NCBI RefSeq assembly: GCF_963678635.1
Contig: NC_087068.1
Coordinates: 3,720,001 to 3,784,000, forward strand
Origin: Symsagittifera roscoffensis
Lineage: Eukaryota > Xenacoelomorpha > Acoela > Convolutidae
Length of the DNA: 64,000 nt
Direction of reading: 5' to 3'
Position numbers and translations under genes: made by a program. The first letter of the stretch is position 1. Every line of letters starts with the position of its first letter. Below, one piece after another: positions 1 through 13,119 of this stretch. The notes under the pieces are model-generated. The model saw only the letters and a list, made by a program, of their open reading frames with translations, made no database searches and was not told the DNA's origin.

Positions 1-1000
1 AAAGGCTCAAGAAGCGATTCCATAGTTAATTCTGGTCATTCGGTAGTGCTTAACCTCAGTCAAATTTTGAATTCTTTTACAAGATTTGACGATAGTCTCT
101 ATCTTCTTCTTCCAACTGCACCTGACGGTACATGTTTGCAATGTCGCTGAGAGTGTTACCTGATGCAATCCGAAGCAAAACAAATTGCTGAAAAGTTCTT
201 TCTGAACTGTTGGTCCAACCATCAATTTTTCGTTGGGTGATGTTCCAGATGTCTTTGATGATGCGTTGGAAGTCACTCGAAGTTTTTTTTGTCGCACTTG
301 AACCCTTGGAAACAAGTTGATGTGGTATGTAGAAACAGTTGTGAACAGTTATATTTCTGTGAATTGTTGAATCCAGGATCGGCTAATTGTAATTGCTTCA
401 CTGTTGTCCAATTGTTTGTGCTGATTCATCACGAAGGCAATTTTGTTGGTTAGCTTCTCACGAATTGATGCTGCTATTAAGAATGTTTCATTTTCTGAGC
501 GCCCGATGAGCAGATGAACCTGTCCCTTGTTGTCGCAAACTTCATTTCCTCCAATTCCGCAAAACCTTGTTGTCTGCTTCTTCCTACGTATCTATAACCC
601 CTGAGCAACTGCTTCTGTTATCAGGTCGTTCTTTGATGCTGAATCCAGTACTCCTCGAACAAGAAATAATTCTCCGTTGATCTCAAGTGGAAAGATGATA
701 GCTTGTAGAAAAACTTCGTCCTTAGATTATCATGAATTGCTGCTCCGTGTTTTTGTCAATTGTCTTCACTTTTGGTGATGTCTGATGTAGCTAGGTTTCT
801 CTTAAGCGTCTTTGGTGTGTTGTTACTTCCTTTACTGTCGAGTTGTCGATTATTAATCGATGTCGGTCACAGTGGTGATAATTCAAGAGCTTGGCATCTT
901 TATTCGAGAAACTTCTTGAGCTGTTCGTAACGCTGACGTTCTCTTCCTGGCATAGAAATTTTTCAAGCTTTCCGTGTTTCAATGGGAAGTCGTTCCGTCA
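1..1000 (-). pseudogene. Decayed BEL/Pao LTR-retrotransposon pol (protease + RT start), cut by window edge
   Basis: Reading the minus strand, positions 720-600 encode an aspartic-protease-like stretch with VRGVLDSASKNDLITEAVAQ (the family has L-D-S/T-G/A-S followed by ITE). About 20 codons later comes GIGG and then GQVHLLIGRSE. In a shifted frame near 370-340 ADPGFNNS resembles the conserved BEL/Pao ADPxF motif. At 285-10 the frame reads NASSKTSGTSPNEK, LMVGPTVQKELFS and HYRMTRINYGIASSAF, matching the BEL/Pao RT blocks around DASxKT, LLVGPTxQxDLFS and TYGTASAPF. In-frame stops at 592-594 and 349-351 plus a frameshift show it is dead. The RT continues past the left edge. Protease-then-RT order and these blocks make BEL/Pao the best call; the exact clade is not resolved. 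Confidence 0.82.
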
Positions 1001-2040
1001 GAAAGTAGGCAAAAAAATGCACTGTTGATTTACTGGTTGTCCATGGTTGAGCAAAACAATTCGGTGTTTCTCAGTGGTTTCCATGAGAGTTCGATATCTT
1101 CGGAGTTTTCTGTTGTCAACGAACGCTGCTTAAAGATTTCGTGTAAATTCAATTGCAAAATAAAAACTTCGTTGTCGTATCACTTCTCCAGAACGTCAAT
1201 GGCTATGTCAAAATTGTCATCTGTAATCATTATGGAATGTAGTAGTTGGTCCGCGTCTCCAGTCAGAGAAGATTTCAAGTGCTGTAGCTATTGATTCTTC
1301 GTCAGTCTCGTTTTGTCAATCACAGTTCCTTGACGATTTCCATTTTATGTATTCATCAGAGAAAACAGGCAAATTTAGTTTTGATAAGCTGACATTCACA
1401 TCTGTTGTTTGACTCGTGTCGGTGTCTTAAGCCTGTGAAGAAACTGTTGAAATTGAAGAAATTACTGTCCATATTTGTCGTCCAAATCTTCTCGTTTTCG
1501 ATCTCATAGTTTAATGGCTGCTCATCTGTGATCAGTTCGTGTATTTGAGTTTGAGAACTGGTCCTGTTATTTGCGGATGTTGACTTCCAGTTGCCGAACT
1601 CTTGCAACTCCTGTTTCACCAAGAGTTCCGCGATTTTGAATGATCACGTTTGCTTCATTTTAGTATCTGGTTACTACGCGTCGATGAGATGATCTAGAGC
1701 TTTTGAGTTGCCCAAAATATTCTGTCAGGTCAATGAGACTGTCGTTGTTCAACTCATGTTTTTGTTGATGCTATTCGTCAATGGGAATCGCTGAAAATTT
1801 TGACTGTGTAGACGTTTTTGTTCTGCATGGGAGTTGAAATGACAAATCTGGGGTGAATTTTCAAGTGAAGTAGTTGGTCGCTGTTGCTGGATGTTGCCAA
1901 CCCGAGATGTGTTTCAGTGGAAGACAATCCCCGCAAGGGAAAAAGCAAGAACAAAAGTCCGCACGTGGACAAAAACCAACCCAAAACACGAAAGTTATTG
2001 AAAAATGAAGGAAGCGTAGCGTCGCGCGGAATCACTGAAG
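1001..2040 (-). other. Possible upstream gag part of the BEL/Pao remnant
   Basis: This stretch lies directly upstream of the decayed protease on the minus strand and has the same higher GC content, which drops after about 2200. It contains broken open stretches (for example 1356-1622 and 1778-2035 on the minus strand) with no motif I can name. Position and base composition suggest the gag portion of the same element, but there is no direct homology evidence. Confidence 0.35.
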
Positions 2041-2199
2041 TAAAACGTCAATTTATCGGTTGTACTTCAGTAATTTTCAAAAAACAGTATAGTATCGTTT
2101 CTTCGGAGAACTTTCGGGGTCTACCATTGGTTAATCACTCCTCAGCTTCTCAGAAATCTCAGCGAAATTGATAGTGGGGGGAAAGTTGTCCGGAAACCT

Positions 2200-5100
2200 G
2201 ACCGCCGACTAACTACTATCCTAAGCTTTTAGTAAAAATCACTGTAACCCTATCAAATTTAGCCAATTTATGTTGATATATTGCCATTTATGTTGATATA
2301 TTCCAGTTCTATAGCTAAATCTTAGATCCCTAACCAAATTATGATATATTCCTAGTTTATCAACACGTAAAGTCAAACTATTGAGACTTGAGTCAAATGA
2401 CTTCCTGTTTTAAATTCACAAACTTAGTTAAAGTCAATAGTTGCACGGTTACAGTCAATAGTTGCACGGCATAATTGCCCGCATGGTTGTAGTTTGCCCC
2501 GCTATGATGCCTGATAGAGATAAGTCACAACACTGCCCACTAAAAAATTATACTGAATAAAGTTGCTGCCAACTAATTTAGGCAAATTCGTTGTAAATAT
2601 TTCCTAATAAATTCAAATTGTACCTTAGAAGTTGTTTTTGACTTTAATTATTTTTTATTTAATTATTAATTGTCTAAAATTATTGGAGAATAGTTGAAGT
2701 GCAGTCGGGAGTTTGCTTTTCAACAACGGTCGGTGTTCTATTTGGTCATTTTATTCAATGTGTCAAACAAGTAAAAACTAAATAGGAAACTTCTCAGTTT
2801 TAACCGTTTTTCTCACCGACTAAAAAAAACTCAGTTCAAACACGGACTTTTTGGCTCACAGCATCAGACTATCACTGAATCATGTCAGAAACATACTCAA
2901 AAAACATGTTTTCTCCTCTAAATAATCGAAATCTTCGTTTAGCAGATGGCTCGAAGAATGACATGGAAACACAATAATAGAAAAACCTCGTTGGGGCTGA
3001 GACCTGGACTCTGCAATGGCCAAGCAGTGTTATTAAGCAATGTCTTTCTTTTTATCTACTCAAAACAGGGGGAAAATATTGTTAAATTAATCATTTTTAA
3101 CCTATTTTTAACCAATTAGAACGCAGCAAATTTGGAGTTCTCAATTGAAAACTTTGATGCTAAATTATTTTTAACCTATTTTTAACCAAATAGAACGCAG
3201 CAAATTTGGAGTTCTCAATTGAAAACTTTGATGCTAATCATTGTTTTTATTTAGCGAAAAGGGGGCGATTCTTTAGCAGATACATCAGGGGAGAGATTGC
3301 AAAGTCGATAGAGTCTTCGCTTATTTCTTTTTTGATAGATCATTTCTCACTTTTCATTGACACTTGATTTTAACCAAGTCGACCAATCCATAAAAGAAGC
3401 ACACTCTTCCCAAATTCAACTTATTTTAAGTGAGATGCTTTGGTAAGGAGAGTTTATGGAATTTACAGCAACTAGTTTTGTTGGAACCGCATTAAGGATG
3501 GACGAACTTACTGTTGAAAAAAATATATATTTTTTTGCTGTTGCCTGCAACTCATTTTTAGCATATTTGTTCAAAGTAATATCTGATCCTTTAAAAAGCT
3601 ATCTGCAACTGGAGTTCCAGCTAAACTCATTTGAAAAAGGGCAAAACAAGGTATTTGGATTAATATAGGAAATAAGAAGCGCAACTAATGGTCAAACTCT
3701 TTTCGTCAGATCCGATAAATTGACAAAAATTTTCACAGAACATCCACCCAACGCGCAACTTTTGTAGGTTAAACTCAAGCCTCTCAGGTATTCAAATAAA
3801 AATAAAGTTTCACTGCATCAAATCAAACTTTTTGAATTTAAACTTCTCCTGCTTTTTAGAAAATATGCAGTTTTTGGCATTTTTTTCTTCAATTTGAAGA
3901 AAGTTTGATTCAAAAATTCAGAATTGACAAAAAAAAAGAAACTTAAAAAGAAAATTAGTAGCATCAAATGAATTAGATTTGGATTAGTCACAAAGCAATA
4001 AAAACATACGTTTTTCTTTTTTAGGTCGGTTTCTCAAATTTTGCACACAAAAAAAACTCAAATAAAAAACCAATTTAAGTTGACCTCCATGTGTTTTTCT
4101 TACTGAAGCTTTTGTCGGAATGGTTTTTTTTACCATCTAAAACTGCCTGGAAAAAGACGTTAGATTATTTCTACTAACCAAGAAAATACTTTTAATTACA
4201 GTTTGTGAGCTATAAAAATTGCCCAGTAAAAATTTGACAAATCGTTTAAGACTTTGAAGAAGTGGTAAAATTTCTATACTATGTATATATCAAATTAAAA
4301 TTTCTCGATTTACCTATGCTTTGTTTGTGATAAAAAAAGAGTAAATATAGGTTTGCATTTTTGATAAATTCAACTGATTTGAAAAACCATTCATTCTGAA
4401 CCCAGTGATTCGAATTTTTACAAACCCCCTTCGTAAAACTTCCAGACAATTTTGCCCATTTTCATTCATTTTCTGCATTCCTATTCAGATTTTTTGGTTT
4501 GCATTGGTTTTTTTGTTTCCAAAAACTTCCTTTCAACCAACGCGCTCGGCAAGATTCATAGATGATTCGTTTCACACTTGTTTCTATAACTTACAAATAA
4601 ATTAAGGCTCTAGACGATTGAAAACGAATCTTCAATGCCTTTCAAATTTTTTTCCATTACTATAAAGAAACTCGAAAAAAACTTGGACTATGAACATTGT
4701 TTTTTAAATTTTTCTGAAAATTGAATAAAAATTGATGCAAAAAAAACTTTTAGATGCAAGCATTTTGGGAGAAGGGAAGGTCATTCGGTCTCTGATCTTA
4801 ATCTGCTGTCGGACTGTTTTTGAGTACAAATTTTTTTTTTTCACTTTATTTCAGGTCACCTTGATCGAATGCACTAGAAAAAAACTTGAAACTTCCAAGC
4901 TGAAAAAGTGCTATTTTTCTTTCTTTTTATCTTTGAGCAAACTCATTGTTCCGACTTTCGATGAGAACGGAAAATTTATGCTTGGTGTGTTTTTTTTATT
5001 CAGACAACTGTCCGCGATTGAAATAATAGTTTCCAACAACTTTTATATACCAGTGAAGTTGTTAATTTCCTGAGTTCAAATTTGAAAAGATTTTTTACAT

Positions 5101-7480
5101 CCGATCTTCTGGACTAAATTATAAGCGTTTTGAGGCTTTTATTAACAATGCTGAAAGCATAACGCGAATTATTTATGCGTGGCAAATTAGCCCGCAGACC
5201 GAAATTGTTGCAAATTAAATTGAGGCTAGCTAAATGGTCTTCACAATTTTGTGCGACTCAAACTTTGACGCATGATGTTTGATATTGTGCAAATTTTATT
5301 GTTTTTCAATTTTTTTTGTACCAAAGCTATTCGATATGCATTAAGGGGCAGTCGGGACTTTCAGGGCTTTGCCTTGATATACGAGCAGTCTTGTTGCTAA
5401 TACATGGCTTTGCAGTATTGCCTTTAATAATAGTTAAGAATTAAGGTTTCGTTATATGAACAAACAACATGACCGCTCACCTATATTCTACTTTTGATCA
5501 ACTCGTGCGCGGAATAATAGTTCGTCTTATACACTTTCATACGCTTTGAGCATCATAGATATATTCTTCAAACTAATAAACGACCAGTTTGCGACTCTCA
5601 AAAAGCACCTACCCTCTAGGAAATTTTCTGTATCCACAGTCACGGCTCACTCTCAAGTTTGCTTTAAGAAACTAATCAGAATGAAAAACACCCCAGGCAT
5701 ACATAATTTATCACTTTTTTCGAAGTTCCGAACAAAAATAAGTGCACACCAAGATCGCGGCCATTGCAACTACTCGTCATTGTTAATGAATGAACAACTT
5801 TGTCACCATCTCGTCTGATGACGATCAGCGGCATTAAATAAACTCGTAAAACCAATGAATTGAATTTCAAATTTTGATTTATAATACCTTCAATTTATTT
5901 CGTTATCAAAAATTATAGGTTGAGTTTACTTCTTGGTCTACATTTTTGGGTCCAACTGGGTCAATTTACTTTGCAATATCTTGCTGTAATTTTTATTCCA
6001 AACATGTCTCGAGACTTGATAGTCAATTCGAAACGTTTTTTTTTGGGTGAAAGCTTTCTACATAGGACCAAAGAAACGTTTCAAACTTCTTGAAACGGTT
6101 TTTTTCCGTCATTGAAAAAAATATTTGTTGATAGAAATACCAACGCAAAACGTCTGCCTCGGTTTTGCTTACGGACGCGAAAATAAGTTAAGGAAATATC
6201 AGCGAAGATTTAGCAGGTTTTTCTCAAAAAGTATTTCGATAATCGCAAGAAGAAACAAAGATAGCATGAAGCTGAACCATTAAAAAACTACTGTAATCAT
6301 AGGCAATCAAAGCGGAAAAGAGTTTAAAATTACCGTAGAAAGAAGTTACCGTAGAAAGAAATCGAGCTCCGAACATTTATTTATTGAAAAGTCGGTATAA
6401 AAATTGGACCAATTTGGATAATTTTTTTCCCGACTGATTTTCCACCATGTTTTCAATCCTTTTTGAGACTGCAGGTTTGCTTAAGGACGACAAAAATCAG
6501 TTTGGAAAAAAACATGTTTTACAAATCAAAAAATATTTGATATTTGAAAGATAGCGTCTGCAATATCAATCAGTTTTTTGTATACCTGATATTAAAAACT
6601 TCAAGCCAGTATTTTTACAAATTCGATTTTTAATTTTTTAATGGAATTGAAAATTTTTTTTCAACAAAAAAAAAGACTTAAGTTAAAATTCTTTTCTGGT
6701 GTTAAACCAAAAAACTCAAAAAGTGAGTGTACACAATCAGACACCAACAACGCTCTTAAACCTTCTGGTTTAAAAACGAGCAAACTCGAAAAATCTTACA
6801 ACCAGTTAAATTAAGTTCGCAGCTCAGAAGTAGAACAAAAAAAAAGTTCCAGTAAAGTTTTGTTTTCTTTGAAATAGATTTTTCTCAATTTATCAATCCA
6901 CGCTAAACGAACCTTTTTAGAGAAATCTTAGCAGTTTTTCTGGCCGGAGATTATTAGTTAGCAAGATATTGAGACTTCGTCTTTTAGTGACAGTGAGAGA
7001 CTTACTCATTTTATTCGTCCGATTTTTCAAAAGCGAAAACAAAATTTTGCCCTACCCTTGTAAAAACTGTTAGATTAGACTCGCAACAATTCATAGCAGG
7101 TTCTTTTGGTATAAATTACCCTGTACTAAAATCATTCTCTCAATAATGCCATAAAAAGAAGTTCGTGAACAGTGTCTAGCTTTACTATCAAAATATTTTG
7201 AGACACGATCCACTCTTTTTCTCAAAAAACTTGTTCGTAAAAAACGCCTGTGGAAGGTCTTAAAGTATTTAAAGTATTTAATTACTGACCGTCTCGTACA
7301 CAATTATTTTATAAAAATTTACTGGCTTAGCATATATATTCTAGAAAAATATGTTGCATTATGCCAATCGTTAGCAAATACGTCAATATAACAGGAAAGT
7401 TCAAGTTTTTGATAAATGCTAGAAAAATCAAGGATAGTTTGATGCTGGACCAGTTAAAAACCTTTCAATAATTAGAAAGG
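2200..7480. other. AT-rich intergenic DNA, no gene recognised
   Basis: Very AT-rich with many homopolymer runs. Short open stretches (for example 3456-3668, 4405-4605 and 4732-5073 plus) lack motifs, splice context or coding bias and look fortuitous. The only clear structure is a two-copy tandem repeat near 3.1 kb, listed separately. Confidence 0.6.
3093..3238. repeat. Two-copy tandem repeat, about 74-bp unit
   Basis: The sequence starting atttttaacctatttttaac and ending in tttgatgctaa occurs at 3093-3166 and again at 3167-3238 with only one or two differences. A simple local duplication. Confidence 0.85.
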
Positions 7481-7481
7481 T

Positions 7482-7585
7482 CAGTTTGTTGACTTCCAAT
7501 TTGTTCTTACGGCAATTATAAATTCTTTTCCTCGTATGAAAGAATTTATAATTGCCGTAAGAACAAATTGGAAGTCAACAAACTG
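7482..7585. repeat. Perfect inverted repeat, 47-bp arms, 10-nt loop
   Basis: The arm at 7482-7528 (starting cagtttgttgacttccaatt) is the exact reverse complement of 7539-7585, separated by about 10 nt. A transcript from either strand would form a long perfect hairpin. There are no transposon ends or target duplications that I can define around it. Confidence 0.9.
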
Positions 7586-7699
7586 AACCAAGATTTTTTC
7601 AGGTATTAGAAAAAAGCGGAAAATTTCCTTCGCTACACGCTATATTTTGTAGTTCCAGAAAAAAACCTCGAAGTTATTTTTAAGGTTTATTGCTTGAAG

Positions 7700-7865
7700 T
7701 TAATTCAGCTCTAAGTTGAATGTTGTGACCACATTAGCAAGTGAGAGGAAGGAATTATAGTGTTGACCGATTTTTGTCAAAGTTTATTCAGCTCTAAGTT
7801 TAATGTTGTGACCACAATAGCAAGTGAGAGGAAGGAATTATAGTGCTGACCAATTTTTGTCTGAT
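7700..7865. repeat. Two-copy tandem repeat, about 85-90-bp unit
   Basis: The block around ttcagctctaagtt, ttgtgaccaca and gcaagtgagaggaaggaatt occurs twice in direct orientation, at about 7703 and 7789, with a few substitutions. Confidence 0.8.
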
Positions 7866-7889
7866 TTCAAATCGACTTCACTCGATAGT

Positions 7890-8345
7890 CAATTAACTTA
7901 TCGATTTAGAAAAAATTAATCTTTTAAATTTAACTTATTGATATAGAAAAAAATTACTCTTTTAAAATTAACTTGTCGATATAGAAAAATTGCTTTTATA
8001 AAAACAACTTATTGATAAAGAAAAAAAATTACTCTTATAAAGTTAACTTATCGATATAGAAAATAATTACTCATATAAAAATAAGTTATCGATATAAAAA
8101 AGTTACTCGATTAAGTTTTTGTTCCATGATGATAAACAGTGAAAGAATTTGTGCTAAATTTGTGTCTTTCTCATCAAAAACAGTCAAAGAATTTGTGCTA
8201 AATGTTTGACTTTCTCATCAAAAACAAAAAAGAATTTGGGCTAAGTTTTTGTCTTACTCATCAAAAACAGTCAAAAGATTTGTGCTAAATTTTGTCTTTC
8301 TCATCAAAAACAGTCAAAGAAGTTGTGCTAAATTCTTGTCTTTCT
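7890..8345. repeat. Two adjacent short tandem arrays (about 37-bp and 43-bp units)
   Basis: Positions 7890-8105 hold about six degenerate copies of a unit around aacttatcgatatagaaaa followed by attactctt. Positions 8135-8345 hold about five degenerate copies of a unit containing tttgtgctaaatttttgtc and tttctcatcaaaaacagtca. Both are direct arrays and AT-rich. Confidence 0.8.
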
Positions 8346-9138
8346 CACTCCGATTCTGCAAGGACTTGAAAACAAGTCGGTCTGAAGACGCATTAGTGTT
8401 GGTTACAATAGCAGTTTTTTGAAATGCTGATTAAATTAGGTAGCAGTCATGGGTACACAGTTTTTCAGTTAGCACGTTTGAAGCAGCTGAATTTGGGCAA
8501 AGACGACCAAACTGGTTGATTTACGATCGAAACAACTCGAATCCGATGAGGGAGGGTAGGAAAGGTAGTTTTGTTTTATCATAGTATTTTCAAAATTTCA
8601 CTAGAAAACTTGACAAAGTTAGCTTCATCTCTAGGACAATATTTGAACCAATTAGAGAGGATTCCAAAAAACCAATTTATTTTTGCTTGGCAGCCTTTTT
8701 GGTAGTTTCTTGTAACTATTATTTTTTAATGGTGATTTACAGTAGAAAAAAAATATTTTTTTCTTCTCAAAATTTCTGATTATCAGCTATCTCTTCTGAA
8801 GCTTGGGGGTAAAAAATGATTCAGTTCCAAATTTATCGTTTAACTTTTAAACCGAAGACTAAATGTTTTTGAATCTTTCATTTTCGTAATATTTGCATAA
8901 AATGTTTACCAACGTGTTTTTGTATAAACTGTATCAAAATTTAACACGTGCTTTGAAACCTTTCTACGTGCACATTTTTTGCACAGCGTTTGAGAATAAT
9001 TTTTATAATATCCAAAACACGACAGCAAGCAACGCCACCGCTAGTTTCTGCTGCTGATTTCAAATAATCCCCGTTGAATTAAATTTGCTTCCACTTTAAC
9101 CGGATTTTTGTAGTAAAATATAGCAAAAGTAGTAAAAA

Positions 9139-12100
9139 ATGAGGTACCAAGCTGAGGAATCGATTTACTCTCTCGTTCCCAGAAAAGCGAGACAGACTGA
9201 AAAAGCTGAAAGGTGAGACGTTTTTAGCAATAAATTTTCATAAATAATATTTTGTTTTTACCAACTTCATGCGAGCATCACAAAACCGTATAACTTTTTT
9301 TTTTGTAAAAACGTTCTCGCATTCCAAAAAAATCCTGATTTTTTGATCGAAGTCTTCCGAAAAGTGCTCCAAAAGGTCTTTTGTTCAGTGCTCTTGTATT
9401 TTTTCAAGCTTTAGGGGAGCTTGGAAAATTAATTTAGTCGACCAAAAACATGTCAAAAAAGTTTTCCTAGTGAAAATTATTTTTCAAAAACACACCCGGT
9501 CTAAAATTATCCCGCGCTCGCCTTCACTATACTTAAACATGAAAAACGCCCATTATTATAAATAAAGTGAACCACAAAGAAATTTCTAATCATTCATTTT
9601 TACTACAAGGACCTCCGCTATCGAAACTTTTTAAATCATATATAAGCACCACTTAAAGATCATTACTGTAAACGTGGTTTTTTGCTCCCCTTTGTTTGTA
9701 TAGTAATATAGTTTTGCTTTCGTTCAGATATGTCTCGAAGAACAAGAGCGGTAACCTTGTGGGAGAATCGACAGTGGACCAGCAGAGGGCCAAGAAGGAG
9801 TCACACTTGACGATGGGACTGGCGAATGAACACGCAGATGTCGACCCCCACTCCTTCCTGAAGAAGAAACAGACAGAGCCCAAGTCAAAAGAACGTCAGT
9901 CTCAAACTTTCTTCTTGGCCTTTTCTCTTTTCGGTTATCATCAGAATTGTCAGCAAAAATTGTGTTAATGCAAAAAAGGAATCAGGACTATCGCATTCAA
10001 ATCTTCGTTAATTTGATCAACTATAGTTTTTCGAGCTTTTCTCCTTAATTATTAGAATGACCCTATTTTCTAGAAAATGAGCCAAATACTTCGTTTTTGG
10101 GTTTGCAGCTTTTTGGCATACACTCATCGCTCGAATTAGTACATATTGGCTACAAGGGTACCTTTAGATAAAATTAGGGTTTGTTGGCCAAAATGGAAAA
10201 TGTTGTCGATTTTTTTGGTCGACCAGATAGATTTTCCAAGCAATTTTTGAAAAAACAGGCCAAAAAACGCTTTCCCCGCAAAATTAATATATATTAGCGC
10301 CCAAGGTGCCTTTAGAAAAATTTTAGTGTTCTTCGGCAGGGGGTCGAGTTCCCATAGGTGGGGAGATCCGCTACCGTCTCCCACCCTCGTCTTATGTTCA
10401 GAGGAAAAAACGGGCTGTATTATCAATTTTTTGTATAGCCGAGCAATTTAATATTTTGACATTCCCCATGATAATAGACCAATAACAATAAGACTAAAAA
10501 ATATTTTTGTACTGCATCTAAAGAAATTCGACCCTTTGAAAAACCATGCTCTGGTATAATTTTCAGCTAACCGGGAGTTTTTTAAGAATTTGACAACTTT
10601 GTCCAATTATTTGTTATAAATTAATTTAGCCTTGTGATAAACTTCTGTAGCCTTGGTGATAATAAAAACACTGTATTTTATTTTAAAAAAAACATCTATC
10701 TGAAGTGAATATTTTTGCAGCTGTCAAGACTACTTTCCCGAGTGATGGTGAACCGAAGAAGTCTTCCGTGCCGCGGGCCAAGGATGCTCCCCCCCTGATG
10801 GGCATCCAGAGCACCAAGAACTTCATCACCACCAATGCCGTGGAGAACATCATGGCAGTGCCCAAGAAGCCGGCAGCCAACATGGCCGACACCAGACACG
10901 GCGACAGCTTCCCGCTGGAGGAGTCGGGACTGGTGCCCAAGTACAGAAACAAGAAGGTAAACTATTCGGCTAAGTGAAACTCGGCCAATTGAAACCAGTC
11001 TAACTGAATTTCGGCTGAATTAACTTGACATTGAGGGAAAGAGGGGAAGACAAAATTTCTATTATTGGATCCATAATCTGTTCCAAAAATAAAAGTTTTA
11101 CTGATCTTTGGGAGATCTTGTCACAATATGTGTATTAGCAATAATAATTCTGTTTTTTTTATACTTTTCAATGAAAGTTTCAATAAAAAATATACTTTTC
11201 AGTTGTTTTTGCACGAAGACAACTTAGTTTCAGTTAACTATGGGCCGCTGGTTAAATATTTGAGCTAATTGAAGCATAATTGAGGGATTTATTTGGGGCC
11301 ACATTTTACCATTAAATTTAAATTGTGTTTTCTGGTATGTGTTAGGACTTCGGGAATACTCCTGGCTACATAGTCAAGAGGGCGGAGGAGATGAAAAGAG
11401 CCCAGGAAGAGTACGACGGATACGTCAAGGAACACATGAGGTACAAAGTTACAATATTCCGATATTGGGGGGAGGGGGGGGTGGTATTCTAAAGTTACAA
11501 TATGCTCTCATGTCAAAAGGACTGATTGCTCAAAAGTTTTCAGCCAATTAGCGTCCTTTAAACTCTGTCGTCCAAAAATGGCGGATTTTGAAACATATTT
11601 CTGGTGAATTGTTGCATACAGAATTCTAATGGGCTGATATGGTTTTTGGGAATTCGGTTCCTCCGGCAAGTGGGACAACGCCCCCCCCCCCCATCTCTCC
11701 AATTGCTCAAGCCAGAAGGACTGAGTGTCCAAAAATATATATCAATCAAGATTTCAGTACTCGAAGAAAAAAAAACAAGCTTGAAAATTCAACTGTTTGG
11801 ACGCTTTAACGGATATCATAAAATTGTCCTCATTTTTAGTTTATATCATCACTTATCAGTTGTTTTGTGATAAATTCTTAATTTTGTTAGTGATACTGAA
11901 AAAAAAACAATTCTTGAACAATTTTGACCTTATTTCAAGAATGAATTGTTCAATTTTTTGTGTTCATTTCAAATTTTGCGTTTATTAGCTTGAAATGTCT
12001 AACTTTCTCTATTTTACTTTAACGATAATGCCTAACTATCTTTGGAAAATGTTCCGCTGGTATTTACAGGAGGGTTCGTTTCGCCGAACTGCTCAAAAAG

Positions 12101-13019
12101 TATACATCTCTTTCCATCTGCAGTGACCCCGGATGTCATTGTATATGCATGCACTGCAAACAACTCCTGATCCACCCAAAGGTCAAACAGAGATCTGAAA
12201 CAAAGCTGTCATATCTATTAATCTCTATCTAGATCTTCTCTTCTAAAGAATTGAAATAAACATTCAAAAGCAAACAAAATCAAACAAAAGCAACAACATT
12301 GAATCAAACAAAATCATTGAAGGAAAAATATGATGATAGCGAGTGCTTGAATGTTGCATTCACAATATGTGCGTCCAAACAGATACTGAAAATGTGTCTG
12401 TATTTTTTGTAGATTGAAACTCACAAAAAAAATTACCTGAAAAATTGGTTACTGCTACACAGACCACACACTAAGGTAAAAAAAATTTTTTAAAAGGGCT
12501 GTGACTATTATCAAGTCAGGCAAATAAGCAATCGTAGACCCGAATCCCTCATTTTTCTGACTAAACTTCCGAGCGTTCATTTTTTTGCCACCAAAAAAGA
12601 CCCTATCAAGCATAGTATTCTTTAAAAGCTTAACTATAATAAATTTTATAATGGTACTAGTTCAAAGTTATTACTGTTTGTTGTTTATCTATTGCTAGGA
12701 GAGGTATTTGACAGTATATGACTCTTTAATATCATATTTACAAGCAAAATAATTAACAATGATATTAGAAGTAAAATATTATTGTTGTTTTGTTGTTAGG
12801 AGAGGCGCCATGAAGCAAATCACAGCAGACGAGCACCACGAAATCCTGCAAGGACTGAAGAAGAACTGGGAGGAGGCGATGTTGCAGTACCAGTGTCTGC
12901 CGGTGGTATGCGACAACCTCTACCGCAAACACACCAAAGAGAGACTGGAAGCACAGCTGAAGAACATCGAACGAGACATCGAACTGTTCGAGAAACACAG
13001 GATGGTATACGTCGCTTAA
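9139..13019 (+). CDS. ENKUR: Enkurin (five-exon gene)
   Basis: Exons, by reading splice sites: 9139-9212, 9728-9894, 10721-10956, 11346-11440, 12800-13019. All introns are GT-AG and the joined frame is 792 nt, 263 aa plus stop, near the usual length of about 256 aa. Enkurin is a calmodulin- and TRPC-binding adaptor of sperm and a microtubule inner protein of motile-cilium doublets. Exon 1 gives MRYQAEESIYSLVPRK, the conserved ESIYxLxP start. Exon 3 has LMGIQSTKNFITTNA and GLVPKYRNKK, continuing into DFGNTPGYIVKR in exon 4. Exon 5 holds the C-terminal helical enkurin domain with LQGLKKNWEE and the EKHRMVYVA ending. The start was chosen because it alone joins in phase (phase 2, AG plus A) to exon 2. 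The exons are GC-richer than the introns. No neighbouring gene shares the transcript. The gene appears intact. Confidence 0.95.
11460..11700. repeat. Low-complexity G-run and C-run in ENKUR intron 4
   Basis: A G-rich tract at about 11466-11482 and a run of about 14 C at about 11681-11694 lie in intron 4. Open stretches that cross them are artefacts of the low complexity. Confidence 0.7.
12070..12181 (+). other. Possible cryptic or alternative exon in ENKUR intron 4
   Basis: A good acceptor (tatttacag, ending 12069) is followed by sequence of raised GC content. In the phase left by exon 4 it reads RRVRFAELLKKYTSLSI and then a Cys-rich segment CSDPGCHCICMHCKQ, open until a TAG about 50 codons in. 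A possible donor (aaag|gtcaaa) lies at 12181/12182, but the 112-nt length would break the frame into the last exon. It could be an alternative terminal exon, a poison exon or an unrelated remnant. I cannot link it to a known family. Confidence 0.3.
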
Positions 13020-13108
13020 AATACACATTTCGCTACCACCGCAACCAGCCTCCACTTTCTTTTTGATGATACAGCTCTCTCGTTGTTAAAATACAATTGA
13101 TATTTGTT

Positions 13109-13114
13109 AATAAA
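13109..13114 (+). promoter_or_regulatory. Polyadenylation signal of ENKUR
   Basis: AATAAA lies 90 nt after the ENKUR stop codon and is the first canonical hexamer downstream. Confidence 0.7.
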
Positions 13115-13119
13115 CCTGT

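Noticed and set aside
11339..11749. Short frames in ENKUR intron 4 crossing G and C runs
   Set aside because: Low-complexity artefacts; only 11346-11440 within this stretch is a real exon, read in a different frame from the long open stretch.
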